Positions 1 through 6,154 of a stretch of DNA of 36,991 bases are shown here, one piece after another. The position numbers were made by a program, and so were the translations under genes. Under the pieces are notes generated by a model. That model made no database searches. It worked only from the letters and a program-made list of their open reading frames with translations, and was not told the DNA's origin. Each line of letters starts with the position of its first letter. The stretch's first letter is position 1. The stretch covers positions 1 to 36,991 of the forward strand of contig QCCD01000014.1 in NCBI GenBank assembly GCA_003281405.1, written 5' to 3'. This stretch comes from Prochlorococcus sp. AG-347-K16. Its GTDB lineage: Bacteria; Cyanobacteriota; Cyanobacteriia; PCC-6307; Cyanobiaceae.

Positions 1-68
1 TAAGTTCATAACTGTCGTATTGAATAACTGAGAACATCTATGAAAAACTATGAAAAATCATGCAATTG

Positions 69-85
69 TCGGCGATTTGTCGGCT
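69..85. repeat. 11-bp-phased GC-rich hexamer pair, leftmost
   Basis: TCGGCG at 69-74 and TCGGCT at 80-85 are spaced by 11 bp. They lie 73 bp from the 3' end of the tRNA-Pro fragment at 158. The geometry is the same as at 2281-2297 and 6538-6554, so this may be the right arm of a third, older element whose body lies left of the window. The hexamers differ from TCGCCC, so the relation rests on spacing and position. Confidence 0.4.
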
Positions 86-109
86 GAAGTAACCGACATA
101 ATTTCTAAT

Positions 110-132
110 AAAAAAGCGAGTTTGGGTAACTC
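110..132 (-). terminator. Weak hairpin plus U-run behind tRNA-Pro fragment 1
   Basis: On the minus strand GAGTT (rc of 128-132) pairs with AACTC (rc of 118-122) around a 5-base loop, and a run of six T follows shortly. It sits about 25 bases after the 3' end of the tRNA fragment, where a tRNA terminator would be. The surrounding 45 bp (about 112-157) resemble 2327-2372 beside fragment 2. The stem is only 5 bp, so this is tentative. Confidence 0.35.
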
Positions 133-157
133 TCTAGTATGAATTGGTTTTTAAGAG

Positions 158-212
158 TCGGGGCGACAGGATTCGAACCTGCGACCTAGTGCTCCCAAAG
201 CAACCGCCCTAC
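158..212 (-). pseudogene. tRNA-Pro 3' fragment 1 (displaced attachment remnant)
   Basis: This stretch reproduces the intact tRNA-Pro from the discriminator base through the T arm, variable region and anticodon loop. Positions 158-202 are identical to the gene at 6585. Two mismatches occur within 203-212, and similarity then stops. The D arm and the 5' acceptor strand are missing, so it cannot make a tRNA. It marks the left edge of block A. Confidence 0.85.
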
Positions 213-335
213 AATTTGAGACAGTCAATCAAATAAAAAAGTCAGGCTATGGCAAGTTAATTGCAATATCAGAGGAGTTGTGAGTCTCAAAAACAGGTCA
301 AAGGTATACAAAATTATTCATAAATATACAAATCC

Positions 336-352
336 TCGCCCGTTTGTCGCCC
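336..352. repeat. 11-bp-phased TCGCCC pair, left arm of block A
   Basis: TCGCCC occurs at 336-341 and 347-352. The preceding TATACAAATCC also precedes the pair at 2281-2297, so the two ends of block A match. The pair lies about 124 bp inside tRNA fragment 1. A 9-mer GACCTAGTG, also found in the tRNA, follows at 359-367. It may be an integrase arm-type site, by inference. Confidence 0.5.
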
Positions 353-387
353 GCCAACGACCTAGTGTTTTATGAACCAATTTTTTA

Positions 388-546
388 TTAAATAATGCAA
401 TAAGGATTACTGAAGGATTTACTACAAGATAATCTATTGCGATTAAATTCTTTTACTGATTTTGAATAAATATTAGCTGTAAGGATCGCTCCAAAATTTA
501 CTAAAACTACAGTCAAGAGAAGTAACTTTATTGCGAGGTTGGTCAT
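388..546 (-). CDS. Small secreted or membrane protein, 52 aa
   Basis: The gene has an ATG with one of the best Shine-Dalgarno sites in the window, GGAGGGAAA, placed 8 bases before it. The protein begins with a single hydrophobic segment (about residues 5-26, leucine and valine rich) after a short MTNLAIK start. A polar tail with two late cysteines (41 and 50) follows. It is the last member of a minus-strand run that starts with two hli genes, about 78 bp after the 35-aa gene. I recognise no family and propose no function. The strong ribosome site makes it more credible than a chance frame of this size. Confidence 0.6.
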   Translation of the reverse strand: MTNLAIKLLLLTVVLVNFGAILTANIYSKSVKEFNRNRLSCSKSFSNPYCII

Positions 547-623
547 AAGATTTCCCTCCTTAAACTTATATGAAAACTCTATAACGACTTTGTGATTATT
601 GAATAGAGTTTAAATTCTTATTT

Positions 624-731
624 TTAGGAGTCTAAATCTTTCTTAGTTAGTTGCTTTTTCCCCTTAGCTATCATTACTACTGGTACTAAGAGATAAGTAA
701 AGAAAGAGATTAAGAAAATGTCTATGTTCAT
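624..731 (-). CDS. Tiny membrane protein in hli operon, 35 aa
   Basis: The 35-residue frame opens with MNIDIFLISFFTYLLVPVVM, one hydrophobic helix. It ends in a lysine-rich tail (AKGKKQLTKKDLDS), giving one membrane span with a positively charged side. It starts 9 bases after the stop of the 75-aa gene, so both are probably read on the hli transcript. The family is not recognised. The context suggests a thylakoid or inner-membrane accessory to Hli proteins, which is inference only. Confidence 0.6.
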   Translation of the reverse strand: MNIDIFLISFFTYLLVPVVMIAKGKKQLTKKDLDS

Positions 732-740
732 GGGTTTTTA

Positions 741-968
741 CTATAAATTTTTTAAATCTTGCTCTATTTTTTCAAGTTTTTTGTTTAGTTCTGTTTTCTC
801 CTTCAATAGAGCTTTTTTCTTTAACTGAAGTTCTTTGTTAAATGGAGAATTGAAGTACTTTTTGTAAGCTAGAAAAAATACAGCTAGTGCTACAAGAATT
901 CCTATCGCGCCAATTATGAGTATGGGAGAAGATGGAAAATCGTAGAATGGTACAGAGAGTAAAATCAT
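741..968 (-). CDS. Small membrane protein with coiled coil, 75 aa
   Basis: Residues 1-34 hold a hydrophobic segment rich in Ile, Val and Ala. Residues 43-75 are a charged Lys/Glu/Leu heptad-like helix, probably a short coiled coil. The start codon follows the hli stop directly (TAA then ATG), so translation is likely coupled to the upstream hli gene. No enzyme motif is present. The shape suits an anchored adaptor or assembly factor, but no function is known to me. Confidence 0.75.
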   Translation of the reverse strand: MILLSVPFYDFPSSPILIIGAIGILVALAVFFLAYKKYFNSPFNKELQLKKKALLKEKTELNKKLEKIEQDLKNL

Positions 969-1229
969 TTAAACGAAACCAGGAATTATTTGGCCTGTTG
1001 TTAAGTAAGCTCCAACAGCAGCAATTAATCCAAGCATTGCGAATCTGCCATTAAGAGTTTCTGCAACAACTTTTTCTTTTTCGATTGTTTTTACTTTACG
1101 GTTTGAATTTGCCATTGGATTTGAAGTTAGATAGTTTAAATTTTCGTTTTGAAATTGCTTGGTTAGATAAGCAACGAGGATAGCTGTTAAGGATACGATT
1201 ACAGCTAAAAAGCCTGAAAGAGGAGACAT
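969..1229 (-). CDS. hli: High-light-inducible protein with N-terminal extra membrane segment
   Basis: The C-terminal part carries the chlorophyll-binding Hli/CAB motif: AETLNGRFAMLGLIAAVGAY followed by LTTGQIIPGFV. Hli proteins are one-helix relatives of plant light-harvesting proteins. They bind chlorophyll and carotenoid and protect photosystem assembly under light stress. The chosen ATG (1227-1229) overlaps the stop of the previous hli gene as TAATG and gives 86 aa with an extra hydrophobic stretch (residues 4-25) before the Hli helix. An internal ATG at 1115 would give a conventional 48-aa Hli. Longer upstream starts would read antisense to the neighbouring hli coding region and are unlikely. 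It is the second gene of the five-gene minus-strand operon. Confidence 0.85.
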   Translation of the reverse strand: MSPLSGFLAVIVSLTAILVAYLTKQFQNENLNYLTSNPMANSNRKVKTIEKEKVVAETLNGRFAMLGLIAAVGAYLTTGQIIPGFV

Positions 1230-1438
1230 TAAAAAATACCTGGAATTATTTGACCTGTAGTTACATAAGCTCCCAAAAGTGCAACTAAACCAATCATTGC
1301 CCAACGACCATTAACTTTTTCTGCGTTTTGAGGATATCCATCATAAGAGACAGTTTGGTCAACATAAGGACGAGGCTCAGTTGGAAAAATATTTTGCCTT
1401 CCGCCTGATTCCGTAGTTATGTATGAAGAGTTAGTCAT
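1229..1438 (-). CDS. hli: High-light-inducible protein, 69 aa
   Basis: The first 40 residues are polar (serine, tyrosine, proline), probably a stromal tail. They are followed by EKVNGRWAMIGLVALLGAYV and TTGQIIPGIF, a canonical Hli chlorophyll-binding helix with the E-x-x-N-G-R-x-A-M signature. This long-tailed form is common in Prochlorococcus and its phages, so phage-linked transfer is plausible. It is the first gene of the minus-strand operon and its stop overlaps the next start. The 211-bp gap to the divergent 49-aa gene should hold the promoters of both operons, although I could not identify convincing boxes. Confidence 0.92.
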   Translation of the reverse strand: MTNSSYITTESGGRQNIFPTEPRPYVDQTVSYDGYPQNAEKVNGRWAMIGLVALLGAYVTTGQIIPGIF

Positions 1439-1649
1439 TAGTTAAAAGTTTAATTGTTAACAAACGTAACATTCTTATTAACTAATGTAAAGAAAAAGCT
1501 AAAAATATGTGTAATTTGGTACTTTTAAAGCAATACTGATACATTTTCGTAACAGTTTATTTATTTTAAAGTTGAAGCTAATAATTAAAAGATCATGGAG
1601 TTTTGAAAAAGCTTCCCCGGATTTGTTTTTGATTGATCAAAATTAAATA

Positions 1650-1799
1650 ATGACTGATCCTATTCTCTACTTATCGATGATCCTTGGCTTGGGAGGTGTT
1701 TATGTCTTAATTACCTCTTTCAATGATGACGATGATGACAGCAATGATGATGGTGAAAAATATTTTTTCAATCTCGAATATGCAAAGGCGGGAAGATAG
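1650..1799 (+). CDS. Tiny membrane protein with aspartate run, 49 aa
   Basis: ATG opens a 49-residue frame. Residues 5-23 are a hydrophobic span (ILYLSMILGLGGVYVLI). The next stretch is very acidic, with seven Asp between residues 26 and 34, and a short tail ends in AKAGR. No Shine-Dalgarno site is visible. It lies divergently from the minus-strand hli operon and 126 bp before the plus-strand hli gene. The family is not recognised. Confidence 0.55.
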   Translation: MTDPILYLSMILGLGGVYVLITSFNDDDDDSNDDGEKYFFNLEYAKAGR

Positions 1800-1925
1800 T
1801 TTAATAAGTTCAGCTTATGGTGGGTATGAGAGTAAGTAATTATACTCACGCTTATAATTTTCAATTATTAGATTTGTTTCAAGATTGCATTAGGAAGCGT
1901 CTTAGCTAAACAACCAACCAAACAA

Positions 1926-2060
1926 ATGAACGAAACAAAAACAGTTGAGAAGGAAAAAATCGTAGCTGAGAAGCTTAACGGTAGATTTGCAATGATCGGC
2001 TTTATTGCCCTTATCGGTGCATATCTAACAACAGGAGAAATTATTCCAGGGTTTGTATAA
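1926..2060 (+). CDS. hli: High-light-inducible protein, 44 aa
   Basis: The protein has a short charged start (MNETKTVEKEK) and then the Hli helix AEKLNGRFAMIGFIALIGAY, ending TTGEIIPGFV. E replaces the usual Q in TTGQ. It is close in sequence to the Hli part of the minus-strand gene at 969-1229, so the two probably share ancestry within block A. The frame is open upstream to 1872, but no standard start codon is available before the ATG at 1926. The stop codon touches the start of the next gene. Confidence 0.85.
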   Translation: MNETKTVEKEKIVAEKLNGRFAMIGFIALIGAYLTTGEIIPGFV

Positions 2061-2168
2061 ATGGATTTCATATCTAAAAGACAAGGATTTGTACCTCTCA
2101 AGGTGGTTCCTTATATATTCTTTGTTGCAGTTCTTTTAAGCATCACAACAACAACAACATTCGTATAG
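2061..2168 (+). CDS. Tiny membrane protein coupled to hli, 35 aa
   Basis: Its ATG follows the hli stop with no gap (TAA ATG), so translation is probably coupled. The protein has a basic start (MDFISKRQGF), one hydrophobic span at about residues 13-28, and a run of five threonines near the end. A strong terminator lies 24 bp downstream. It parallels the small membrane protein that abuts the hli gene on the other strand at 741-968. The function is unknown. Confidence 0.65.
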   Translation: MDFISKRQGFVPLKVVPYIFFVAVLLSITTTTTFV

Positions 2169-2191
2169 TTTTTGAAACTTGCATTGTCATG

Positions 2192-2227
2192 AAAGTCAGC
2201 TGGTAGGGATACAGGCTGACTTTTTTT
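2192..2227 (+). terminator. Rho-independent terminator of plus-strand hli operon
   Basis: AAAGTCAGC (2192-2200) pairs with GCTGACTTT (2215-2223), and T continues to 2227. It directly follows the 35-aa gene and ends the plus-strand transcript. Confidence 0.85.
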
Positions 2228-2280
2228 ATTGGTGTTGCGGGTGACACACACTCCAAAGTTATCCAAAGATATACAAATCC

Positions 2281-2297
2281 TCACCCATTCCTCGCCC
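2281..2297. repeat. 11-bp-phased hexamer pair, right arm of block A
   Basis: TCACCC (2281-2286) and TCGCCC (2292-2297) are spaced by 11 bp and preceded by ATACAAATCC, as at 336-352. The pair sits 75 bp from the 3' end of tRNA-Pro fragment 2. It is read as the partner of the left arm of block A. Confidence 0.5.
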
Positions 2298-2324
2298 GCA
2301 GAGATTTTAAGACAAATGAGAAAT

Positions 2325-2346
2325 AAAAAAGCGAGTTGGGAGACTC
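2325..2346 (-). terminator. Weak hairpin plus U-run behind tRNA-Pro fragment 2
   Basis: On the minus strand GAGT and ACTC form a 4-bp stem around TCTCCCA-like bases, and six T follow. It has the same position and near-identical surroundings as the hairpin at 110-132. It may be an ancestral tRNA-Pro terminator carried along with the displaced tRNA end. Confidence 0.3.
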
Positions 2347-2372
2347 TTTAGTATGACTTGGTTTTTAAATGG

Positions 2373-2418
2373 TCGGGGCGACAGGATTCGAACCTGCGAC
2401 CTAGTGCTCCCAAAGCAC
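2373..2418 (-). pseudogene. tRNA-Pro 3' fragment 2 (displaced attachment remnant)
   Basis: The 46 bases are identical to the 3' part of the intact tRNA-Pro gene, from the discriminator base to the anticodon-loop side, and similarity then ends abruptly. The D arm and 5' strand are missing. It separates blocks A and B. Confidence 0.85.
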
Positions 2419-2707
2419 TCGATCAGCAAAATGCGACAGTACCCATGAGAACGAAGTGAGGCTATGACTTTTGCTTGAAATATTTGTTATCAAGATGAGT
2501 CTCAAGAATTGTCTTATATGCAGCAACGTGTTGCAAAGTTAAGCATTTGATCGCCCAAGGATCGCCCGGCTATGACCTAGTGTCATAAAGACACTAATAA
2601 TTTTCACGAGCCAATCATTGTCACATTGTGGCCTTAAGTATTAAATAATGCAGGCTCAGCTTTTTTATGCAAGTAGTAAGCGCTTTAATTGAGCCGCTAG
2701 ATTATAT
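2419..2707. other. Non-coding left end of block B
   Basis: I see no credible gene here. The stretch holds the left hexamer pair, a GACCTAGTG 9-mer at 2574-2582 shared with the tRNA and with 359-367, and a TATTAAATAATGCA match (about 2638-2651) to 386-399 near the left end of block A. The two blocks therefore share parts of their left ends. Confidence 0.5.
2551..2567. repeat. 11-bp-phased TCGCCC pair, left arm of block B
   Basis: TCGCCC stands at 2551-2556 and 2562-2567, preceded by GCATTTGA. The pair lies 132 bp inside tRNA fragment 2, close to the 124 bp seen at the left of block A. It matches the pair at 6538-6554. Confidence 0.5.
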
Positions 2708-2742
2708 ATCAAGAATTATTGATTATATCAAAATAATTTGAT
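2708..2742. promoter_or_regulatory. Paired ArsR-like operators before pstS
   Basis: Two 16-bp inverted repeats, ATCAAGAATTATTGAT (2708-2723) and ATCAAAATAATTTGAT (2727-2742), have centres 19 bp apart. The first is the exact reverse complement of 6091-6106 in the gap1-arsR intergenic region. The ATCAA-N6-TTGAT form suits a dimeric ArsR/SmtB-family repressor. The position about 70-105 bp before the pstS start suits repression of pstS. ArsR control of pstS is inferred from this match. Confidence 0.8.
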
Positions 2743-2813
2743 GTATTTCTTAACCTTTGAATTTCGTCTTTTGTTTGATGCTATAAATGAATTGACTTTA
2801 ATCAAAGTGGCTA

Positions 2814-3785
2814 ATGAGTATTTTCAAAAAAACTCTCATTTTATCTTCTGCAATTTCATTAATACTTGCTCCATCTGCGATGGCTTCAAAAAGATTGAGT
2901 GGAGCTGGTGCATCATTTCCTTCGAAAATTTATACCAGGTGGTTTTTTGACTTAGCTAAATCTGGAGGCCCTAGAGTTAATTATCAAGCAGTAGGTTCTG
3001 GATCTGGAAGAAAAGCTTTCATAGACGAAACTGTAAATTTTGGTGCATCAGATGATCCTATGAAAGAAGCTGATATAAAAAAAGTTACTAGAGGACTTGT
3101 GCAAATACCGATGGTAGGTGGAACAATTGCGTTTGGATATAACTATGATTGCGACCTGAAACTAACACAAGAACAAGCTGTACAAGTAGCAATGGGAATG
3201 ATAAAAAACTGGAAGGAATTAGGATGTAAGTCAGGTAAATTAACCTGGGCGCATCGTTCCGACGGTTCAGGCACGACTAAAGCTTTTACAAATTCTATGG
3301 AGGCTTTCTCTAAAACTTGGAATTTAGGTACTGGTAAATCTGTTAAATGGCCTTCAGGAGTTGGCGCAAAAGGCAATTCTGGTGTTGCAGGTGTTATTCA
3401 AAACACTCCAGGCGCAATTGGTTATGTAAACCAGTCATACATTAAAGGTAATGTTAAGGCTGCTGCACTTCAAAATCTTTCTGGTGAATTCGTTACCCCT
3501 AATACTGAATCAGGCGCGATAGCTTTGAATGGAATAAATCTTGATGAAAACTTGGCTGGTAAAAATCCGAATCCTACTGCTAAAGGAGCTTATCCAATAG
3601 CAACTTTGACTTGGATACTTGCTTATGAAAAAGGTAACGGAAGAAATACTAAGGCAATTCAAGATACATTCTATAAATTGCTCAGCGATGAATATCAAGA
3701 TAAAGCTCCTGCCTTAGGTTTCGTTCCCTTGAAAGGAGAAATTTTAAAAAAATCAATTGAGGCTGTTGGAAGAATAGGAAGGTAA
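2814..3785 (+). CDS. pstS: Phosphate ABC transporter periplasmic binding protein PstS
   Basis: PstS captures phosphate in the periplasm and hands it to the PstCAB permease, which is not encoded here. Residues 1-24 are a signal peptide (KK start, hydrophobic core, cut probable after SAMA). Phosphate-contacting loops typical of the family are visible: GAGASFP (30-36), GSGSG (61-65), GASDDPM (77-83) and RSDGSGTT (148-155). At 323 aa it is a normal length. It converges on arsJ and their 3' ends overlap by 33 bp. Its upstream region carries two operators like those of arsR, so it is probably induced by arsenic species as well as, or instead of, by PhoB. A single CTTAACCT (2749-2756) resembles half a cyanobacterial Pho box, but no clear tandem repeat follows. 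High-affinity PstS proteins discriminate against arsenate, which fits this context. Confidence 0.95.
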   Translation: MSIFKKTLILSSAISLILAPSAMASKRLSGAGASFPSKIYTRWFFDLAKSGGPRVNYQAVGSGSGRKAFIDETVNFGASDDPMKEADIKKVTRGLVQIPMVGGTIAFGYNYDCDLKLTQEQAVQVAMGMIKNWKELGCKSGKLTWAHRSDGSGTTKAFTNSMEAFSKTWNLGTGKSVKWPSGVGAKGNSGVAGVIQNTPGAIGYVNQSYIKGNVKAAALQNLSGEFVTPNTESGAIALNGINLDENLAGKNPNPTAKGAYPIATLTWILAYEKGNGRNTKAIQDTFYKLLSDEYQDKAPALGFVPLKGEILKKSIEAVGRIGR

Positions 3786-5009
3786 TTTAGAACTAGTAAG
3801 CCAAGCAATAAAAATCAAAATAGAGGAAGTATATAAACAATACTGCATACCTATAGTGGCATTTTTACCGAGCATAAATAACAAGCCAGATAGTAGGGTT
3901 CCAAATAATCTTCCAGCTGCATTAGCCATATAGTAATAACCAACATTTAAACTTACTTTCTCATTATCTGAATAAGCCAAAATCAAGTACGAATGAGTAG
4001 ATGAATTCATTGCAAAAATAAAGCCGAATATTATTAATCCAATGACAATTACAGGACCTAATGATTTATCACCGTTTAATGCTCCAGCAATAAATAAAGG
4101 AATAAAAGTTAAGATAAGTCCCCAAAATTGAACGGTAGTTTTTGTTGGGCTATTATTTTTCCCCCATACTTTTCTAAGTAATGGAGCTAATACTTGAAAG
4201 AAACCATAGATTATTATCCATCCACCCAAGAAGAGTCCTATTTTTAAATAATCCCATCCAAAAGAAATGTCTAAAAATACCGGAAGAGCTACTACAAACC
4301 AGACATCTCTTGCTCCAAATAAGAAAAACCTGGCACTTGAAAGAATATTAATACCTTGAGACTTTGAATAAAGATCTTTAAAGATTGGCTTTCTTTTCAT
4401 TTTCCCTGAATCTTTAGGAAGACATAAAGTTAAGAAGAATGCCAAGCATAGACCTAAACCCATTATTCCAACTGCATTATTAAAGCCCAATAGCTTGTAT
4501 AAGAGACCCCCTAGGAAGAATCCAACACCCTTGAGTGCATTTTTGGATCCTGTTAGAACTGAAACCCACTTAAACAATTGTTTTTGACTATTTTGATTAT
4601 TCTCTCCTGAATCTGGAACTATTGATTTAACAGCACTTTTTGCACTCATTTTATTTAAATCTTTTGCTACCCCACTAAGCGCTTGGGCTAACATAACGTA
4701 TGAGACGCTAAAGATTACTGACCAATTCTCTTTGACTGGAATCAGCATAAAAAGAGCAAGAATTTGCAGAATTGTTCCTATCCATAAAGTAAGTCTTAAA
4801 CCATATCTTGCCCCTATCCAGCCTCCAAAAAGATTTGTAATTATTCCAAAAAATTCATAGAAAAGAAAAAGTAAAGCAATTTGCAGAGTTGAATAACCAA
4901 GTTCATGAAAATGACCAACAACTAGTATCCTCAATGCACCGTCAGTAAGAGTAAATGCCCAATAGTTTGCGGTAACGACACTATATTGTTGAAGGCTAGA
5001 TAACTTCAT
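3753..5009 (-). CDS. arsJ: ArsJ, organoarsenical (1-arseno-3-phosphoglycerate) efflux MFS transporter
   Basis: This 418-aa protein has about twelve hydrophobic segments of a major facilitator and starts MKLSSLQQYSVVTANYWAFT. That start and its position next to a GAPDH gene and arsR identify ArsJ. In the known pathway GAPDH makes unstable 1-arseno-3-phosphoglycerate from arsenate and glyceraldehyde 3-phosphate. ArsJ then exports it, and it breaks down outside to arsenate. The GAPDH stop lies 5 bp upstream of the arsJ start, so the two form one operon. The 3' end overlaps pstS tail to tail. The only alternative is a generic MFS exporter, which the gene pair makes unlikely. Confidence 0.9.
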   Translation of the reverse strand: MKLSSLQQYSVVTANYWAFTLTDGALRILVVGHFHELGYSTLQIALLFLFYEFFGIITNLFGGWIGARYGLRLTLWIGTILQILALFMLIPVKENWSVIFSVSYVMLAQALSGVAKDLNKMSAKSAVKSIVPDSGENNQNSQKQLFKWVSVLTGSKNALKGVGFFLGGLLYKLLGFNNAVGIMGLGLCLAFFLTLCLPKDSGKMKRKPIFKDLYSKSQGINILSSARFFLFGARDVWFVVALPVFLDISFGWDYLKIGLFLGGWIIIYGFFQVLAPLLRKVWGKNNSPTKTTVQFWGLILTFIPLFIAGALNGDKSLGPVIVIGLIIFGFIFAMNSSTHSYLILAYSDNEKVSLNVGYYYMANAAGRLFGTLLSGLLFMLGKNATIGMQYCLYTSSILIFIAWLTSSKLPSYSSNSLN

Positions 5010-5014
5010 AAAAA

Positions 5015-6043
5015 CTAAAATTGCTTTTCTTTTTCAATTACATAAGAAGTAAGATCGGCAAGCCTGCAACTATAACCCCACTCATTGTCGTACCAAGCAT
5101 AAATCTTTAATAATTTTGAATTTACAACCATCGTTGAAAGTCCATCAATTATTGAACTTCTACAGTCATTTAAGTAATCAGCGGACACTAAGGGTCTCTC
5201 CTCGTATCCAAGAATACCTTTTAAGTATGTTTCAGATGCTTTTTTAAATTCATTATTTACTTGCTCTTCAGTTACTTCTTTATTTAATTCAAAAACTACA
5301 TCGGTTAATGAGGCGTTTAGAAGTGGAACCCTTACTGCATGACCATTTAGTTTTCCTTCTAATTCAGGGAAAATTTCAGCAATCGCCTTAGCTGATCCAG
5401 TTGTAGTAGGTATTAAGCTTTGCATGCATCCTCTCGCTCTTCTTAAGTCACTTTTATAAAAATCTACTGGAGATTGTGTATTTGTAAGGTCATGAATAGT
5501 TGTTATGACCCCATGTTTAATTGAGAAATTTTCATTAACAACTTTTACGATGGGAGCCAAGCAATTTGTAGTACATGATGCTGCTGTAATTAATTTATGT
5601 TTTTCAGGTTTATAAAGGTCTTGATTAATTCCATAAACAATATTAATTGCTTGTTCCCCTCCAACAATTCCTTTTACAGGACAGGCAACAATTACTTTTT
5701 TTATTCCAAGAGAATCAAAGTATGGATTTAATTTTTTGGGATCTTTATTTTTCCCAGTACATTCCAAAACAAGATCAACCGAAGATTTATTCCATGGAAC
5801 ATCAAGATAATTCTTTGTTGATGTAAAGGAAATTTTTTTACCTTCAATTATTATTTCGTTGTCATTCGAAGTTATATTTTTATTCCATCTACCATGAACG
5901 GAATCAAACTCTAGAAGATGAGATGCAATTAAAGAATTCCCACTTATTTCATTTATATGAGTTATTTCAATATCTTTTCTTTCCCATAAAATTCTTAAAA
6001 CTAATCTCCCAATTCTTCCAAATCCGTTAATTCCAATTTTCAT
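5015..6043 (-). CDS. gap1: ArsJ-associated glyceraldehyde-3-phosphate dehydrogenase
   Basis: This is a full-length GAPDH of 342 aa. It has the Rossmann motif GFGRIG (7-12), catalytic Cys157 in SCTTNC (156-161), the histidine of TTIHD (His185) and a typical C-terminal WYDNEWGYS. It oxidises glyceraldehyde 3-phosphate with inorganic phosphate. With arsenate it makes 1-arseno-3-phosphoglycerate, the ArsJ substrate. It leads the operon with arsJ and diverges from arsR across 111 bp that contain two operators. Its AT-rich codons match the surrounding island. It is probably a dedicated detoxification copy, since the photosynthetic GAPDH of cyanobacteria is a separate gene. The dedicated role is inferred from context. 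Confidence 0.92.
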   Translation of the reverse strand: MKIGINGFGRIGRLVLRILWERKDIEITHINEISGNSLIASHLLEFDSVHGRWNKNITSNDNEIIIEGKKISFTSTKNYLDVPWNKSSVDLVLECTGKNKDPKKLNPYFDSLGIKKVIVACPVKGIVGGEQAINIVYGINQDLYKPEKHKLITAASCTTNCLAPIVKVVNENFSIKHGVITTIHDLTNTQSPVDFYKSDLRRARGCMQSLIPTTTGSAKAIAEIFPELEGKLNGHAVRVPLLNASLTDVVFELNKEVTEEQVNNEFKKASETYLKGILGYEERPLVSADYLNDCRSSIIDGLSTMVVNSKLLKIYAWYDNEWGYSCRLADLTSYVIEKEKQF

Positions 6044-6072
6044 AACAAATATTGAAAACTGCTTTATTATAT

Positions 6073-6106
6073 ATCAAAAATATTTGATGCATCAATAATT
6101 CTTGAT
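6073..6106. promoter_or_regulatory. Paired ArsR-like operators between gap1 and arsR
   Basis: Inverted repeats ATCAAAAATATTTGAT (6073-6088) and ATCAATAATTCTTGAT (6091-6106) have centres 18 bp apart. They lie 30 bp before gap1 on one side and 49 bp before arsR on the other. One repressor could therefore control both directions and itself. The second repeat recurs, inverted, before pstS at 2708-2723. Confidence 0.85.
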
Positions 6107-6154
6107 ATGTGTAATTAATTTTTTTAGGTTAGTATTTAATAAGTTAATGATCTT

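Larger units (their letters stand above)
158..2372. mobile_element. Block A: tRNA-Pro-bounded island segment with hli genes
   Basis: The block is bounded on the left by a 3' fragment of tRNA-Pro (158-212) and on the right by a second fragment (2373-2418), both oriented like the intact gene at 6585-6658. It carries eight small genes in two divergent operons, three of them hli. Matching 11-bp-phased hexamers with a shared TATACAAATCCTC flank occur near both ends (336-352, 2281-2297). This is the layout expected when an integrative element enters the 3' half of a tRNA gene and displaces the old end. It resembles the tRNA-anchored islands of Prochlorococcus (tycheposons). No integrase is present, so it is either a decayed element or a cargo-only one mobilised in trans. 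Exact ends are inferred. Confidence 0.6.

Noticed and set aside
1230-1304. Longer start for the second hli gene
   Set aside because: The extra 25 residues would be read from within the preceding hli coding region in another frame. The TAATG start at 1229 is better.
1868-2101. 77-codon minus-strand frame
   Set aside because: It reads antisense across the plus-strand hli gene and its coupled 35-aa gene, and has no family resemblance.
2463-2571. Short minus-strand frame through the left arm of block B, possible integrase relic
   Set aside because: Translations of the five hexamer sites are not consistently open or alike, so the repeat looks like a DNA-level signal rather than a coding relic.
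2749-2773. Pho box before pstS
   Set aside because: One good half-site (CTTAACCT), but the next 11-bp steps do not repeat it. Too weak to call beside the clear ArsR-like operators.
2738-2950. 70-codon plus-strand frame before pstS
   Set aside because: It overlaps the pstS signal-peptide region in another frame and lies across the operator and leader.
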